Part shown: positions 60,010-64,000 of the stretch, piece after piece
Numbering within the stretch: the first letter of the stretch is position 1
Layout of the letters: each line of letters starts with the position of its first letter
Origin: Lingula anatina
Lineage: Eukaryota > Brachiopoda > Lingulata > Lingulida > Lingulidae
Reading direction: 5' to 3'
Assembly: GCF_001039355.2 (NCBI RefSeq)
Contig: NW_019775669.1
Coordinates: forward strand, 508,802-572,801
Length of the DNA: 64,000 nucleotides
Notes under the pieces: model-generated
What the model saw: the letters and a program-made list of their open reading frames with translations, nothing else
Database searches by the model: none
Told to the model about the DNA's origin: nothing
Program-made: the position numbers and the translations under genes

Positions 60010-63000
60010 CTGGAAGAAAGAACATACCAAAACTTTTTTTTGCTGGTTGGAAAATGTAATGGTAGAATAGACATGCACTCTTTGCCTTCAAGAGGGTCTT
60101 GACTATTTGCTAATGTCTCTTCATTCTTATTGTAAATAACCCTTATCACTCTTCTATTGTAGCATGCCATATGTAACTTAATATAAACATCCCAAGTTTG
60201 ACTTTTGAAAACTAATTGAAAATGCAGCTTACCTACATTATATCTTTTTTAAAAAAATATCTGTTTTAGTATGTCTTATCATTCTTATATATTCCACTTC
60301 CAAGATTTCATATGCAAACAATCTCAAATATGAATCAATTACTAGAACAATTAAAGCCTAAGTTCCCTGTATGAAGGACCATATCTCAAGTAAAAGGTAG
60401 AAAGAAAAAGGTTTTGAGCAAAATTAGCTGACCAATGTTAGGAAACCTGTTGTCAGCTTTCCCTTTTCACCGTCAGCAAAAGAGCAGATATTTAGCACAT
60501 AAGGTTATTTAATTACATTACTTGTATCAAACCTTAAAGATGTAAGTTTATATAATTTGATAAGGAAGCAGCAGAGTGTATCATATCGATTGTATGCTAC
60601 AAATTTTCCGAGAAGCTGTTTTCTGAAAACACCTGTATTTCTGTAAAAAAAAGTCTGTCTAACATTTATCAAAAACTTGTGCTTTCAAGTATGATTTCTG
60701 CCATGAACTTGGTCAAATATGAAAGAAAAACATTAACAAAATTTAAGGGCAATTAGGTTCACATAAAATTTTCCCAAGTTTTTTTTTCTTGAAAAGAACA
60801 AAATAACAGTTTACAGAAAATAAATCAAAAGGTGGTTCAAGCAAAATGAATCCTGAGCAGCAAACAAAAAGGAAAAAAAGAGGCAAAATAAATAAATAAA
60901 TAAATAAAATAAAAATAAATTAAAACAGATTTGTCAAAAAAATGTTTCCTCATACTAATATATGTGAAGGCACATGGTCAGAAGTGGGGGTGAGGGCAAC
61001 AGGGGAAACATACATATACACAGTATATACATGTATGACCTTATAGCACCACTGCTAAAACTGACACCCTAAAAGTACTGGGCACCTGTTGTTCATAAAT
61101 ACCCCCTTAATGGGGTGGGTGGACACGGTCTGGTGATTGATGGCTAGCCAATGGGCACAGGTGGAGAGTCCAAGGTCAACTTGGAGAGTCAGGTCTGAAA
61201 CCCCCGTCTGCACTAAAACCCAGGGGTTTCCTGAAACACTGATGACTTTATTTGGTGCTGAAAAGTGGTATTGGAATTTATATACATGTATATTTCAAGG
61301 GTATTTTTAAGTTTGAAAGAATACAAAATGATGATTAGTATGCCTAGAATGAGAATAATGCCGATCACAACAGGAAAATTCAATTTATCTTATCAAATGT
61401 GCAATTCTAACAAATTTTTAAATCCTGAATACTTACTGGGCACAGCCAGTCTATTGACATTTAAATGCCCATATCTTTACCACAAAAACACCTTGCCCGC
61501 AGACAATTTCAAAATTCTTTCATTTGTAATAAACAACAGAAAAAATATTATTTTTTAAATTGCACTAAATATGGGTGGTTCTAGGGTTTCCCTCTAGAAA
61601 TGCTGGGGTTAGAATGTGGGACAAATATCACCTGTACAAAGTACTGGGAAATAGGACTATAGTTTATTTTGAACTACACATGCTATTTCTGTCACCCTGG
61701 CTAAACATATATAAATTTGGCAAGTGTTAAATTCATTCTTATGTCAACCCCTTGGGTTTTTGGTTTTTTTATCACTCCATTTTGGTTGTTTCTACATTCA
61801 TTTTAACTGTTTGAACATGTTTTGCAATAAAACTTTGCTGAACAAACTCAAAATTCACTGCTTTGCATTCTTGTTCATTACCGGATGTACATATTTTGGT
61901 AGGCATACCCATTTTGCCATGACACATATACACATGTAGCCTTACTTTAATTTTCAATCTAATTCATCATAAATTTGCTATCCCCTCACAATAAAATATT
62001 CATTCTTGGTAAAGCACATATTGTTGAAATATCATTTCCCAACACTCTGGGGGTTGCAAGCGATGTAGGTGGTGCAAAATACAAACCAGAACATCTTGTT
62101 TCCATGGTAACCTTTTGTGCAAAGGGTACAAATTGCATTACACGGGCAAACACATGCACATGCCAAAGACTATTTAAGCAAACACTCAATTCCAACTGAT
62201 ATTTTGAAAGATGGGCCCATGTTAAAACTAGGGGACCAGTTAAGTCAAGTTTTTGCAATAAATTGCATATTTGTTATTGTAGTCCTCATTGAGACAATTA
62301 CCGTAATTCTAACCATAGCTACACTGGCGGTAGAAAAACAAAAGGTCGCGGTTTGGCCGTTGGGGAAGTTGTACATATCTTTCTACAAATATTGACTCTG
62401 TAAATTTTCTTACAAGATACATCCATTCCTTTCTTAATTATCTTAACGTGTCAAAGCGGTTTTCACTTTGCCAATTTGAGCCTGCATTTTGGTTGGTGGA
62501 GCAGAGGGAAACACACACAGACAGTAATGGCCCAATTAATTATGTTCTATATCTTTCCAATGGTTTCCACATGACAAGTTTGCAGAACCTTCTGTTTTTT
62601 TTCCTTTTTAGATTTGATTCCATTTACTATCTGTTTTCTTTACAGGCAAAGGGTGTGAAGTTTAGCTGTTCAGCCAAGTACAATAAAAACATTATACCTT
62701 TTCAAATTTCAAGCTTACAACATCAATCTGAAGACAGCTAAAACTATACCTTCCTAGGAATGTGAAGGGAATTATACTTAATCTTATATTTAAAATTCGT
62801 AAATGAAGCTTACAAACAAAATATATAAAAACTAAAATTACATGTCTCTCATCATATTATTATTTGGATTCAGTAATATATATTACAAATTTTCAACATA
62901 ACAAAAAATCGTTTACAACAAACATAGCTGAAGAGTCCTCACTAATCTATTTCATATTTCCACAACTAGTTGTGCTAAATCCATTTGTTTCTAGCAAAAA

Positions 63001-64000
63001 TGTGGAAACTGTATCATTCCCATTTCTCTGTTGGAGAACACGATTTAGGTGGAGGAGATTATGCTAGTAATTGTTTGACATCCCTGCGCCATGTGCTACA
63101 CACGGTCGCTGCATGTGTGGTTTGCAGAAAATCATCCCCGAACAATGATTAAAGAATTGGTTCACTAATCAAATACCAATTTAACACAATGCCAATCTGT
63201 AGAATAGCAGAAAGAAAGAAAATCTTTATCATTACAGTATTTAAACAGAAAAGTACATTTTTTAAACATCTCGAAGTAGTGTACTTATCTGCCTTCATTT
63301 GTTAATAACACATTTTGGAATTTAGAAAGGAATTTTCTTAACCATATGTATTGTTTTAACTTTTGTATAAACAATCTGCAGTGTATAAAACCTTAACACA
63401 ATCCATTTATTCAGCCATATATTTGGTTTGTGGGGACCAGAAAATATGGGAGAACATACCCATACCAAATAGATTTCATTTTTTCACAATTTTTAATTGT
63501 AAGTGTCCATCTCTATTATTCTATTCTTACTTTGCAGATTAAGGTTTTTCTATCATGTCCTAATAACATAACCTTATCCATTTCTGTTTTAAAAATGCCA
63601 AAATGCCATTGGTTACTTATCTGTTTATTCTGGCTTATAAACAACAAAATAAAATCATGAAATCACACTGTTATACCTTCTTAGTTAGTTCAAAAACCTT
63701 TCAAATGTTCCTCATTGTGCAATCATGCTGGTGATAAAATTTTGGCAGCATATTGCTGACACTCCATCAATCTCCATTAGATAGCACTTCATTCTCTTCC
63801 ATGTATATATCATTGTTAACCTCAATTTAATTAGTGAAAAAAATATACCAAGGCAATATCTTCCAGAGTGCTCAATATAGGTGTAAATTTCTTACATCCA
63901 AGAATTAATGGCTCATTTTGGAAGTTCAATTAAAATACACATTTCTGGTAGTAGGGAGGCTTAGACAAAAGTTTTACAGGTATGATAATTTACTTGCTTG
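60010..64000. other. non-coding right end, probably intronic
   Basis: AT-rich DNA with an AATA/AAAT run near 60889-60910 and no confident exon. Weak plus-strand acceptors occur (for example at about 62646, TGTTTTCTTTACAG), each followed by a short frame. None could be chained into a gene model. Confidence 0.45.
60889..60910. repeat. (AATA)n repeat
   Basis: A short tetranucleotide run. Confidence 0.85.

Noticed and set aside
1-64000. tRNA, rRNA, snRNA, known microRNA or CRISPR arrays
   Set aside because: I looked for A/B-box tRNA signatures, U6 and 5S sequence, several conserved microRNA seeds and regular spaced repeats and found none.

Overview
This is animal nuclear DNA: AT-rich, sparse in genes, dense in microsatellites, with GT-AG introns, TATA boxes and remnants of non-LTR retrotransposons and small inverted-repeat elements. 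The gene set suits a lophotrochozoan, with a mollusc or brachiopod the best guess, but nothing in the window fixes the species. One assembly gap (Ns) lies at 1613-1726.

Left third (8-27 kb): five minus-strand loci. Two intronless tandem paralogues encode large somatomedin-B-like class-B/adhesion-type seven-TM receptors (8232-10845 and 17226-19844). The left copy carries a frameshift that separates its signal peptide from its body. Both end in the same -STRL tail, a class I PDZ-binding motif. An identical 17-bp CTCF-like motif sits just past both stop codons although the sequence around it has diverged. Between them is a two-exon secreted cysteine-rich peptide gene (13103-13745); its second exon supplies the eighth cysteine and has no ORF of its own long enough to be noticed. 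Also between them is a dead CR1/Jockey-like LINE (15856-16890) split by a 317-bp fold-back element. Further right is a single-exon ANKRD63-like ankyrin gene (25349-26671), with a frameshifted 96-bp copy of part of its coding sequence stranded 4.7 kb away (20955-21050).

Middle (27-58 kb): a single-exon FoxD forkhead gene (39452-40807, minus strand) with a recognisable TATA box and CCAAT box. It lies in a gene-poor landscape of about 30 kb, typical of a developmental transcription factor. The desert holds simple repeats, a perfect 15-bp hairpin with flanking direct repeats, a pair of diverged ~150-bp repeats, and a few weak exon-like islands.

Right end (58-64 kb): probably intronic sequence of a minus-strand multi-exon gene. 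One good 127-bp exon candidate (58379-58505) and one ambiguous exon-like block (59927-60009) are visible; the gene is not recognised.

Functionally, the receptors and the cysteine-rich peptide belong to secreted or membrane signalling, and FoxD is a nuclear regulator. Nothing in the sequence shows that these genes act together. The receptor-peptide-receptor arrangement is the most unusual local feature and could be tested as a ligand/receptor pairing.
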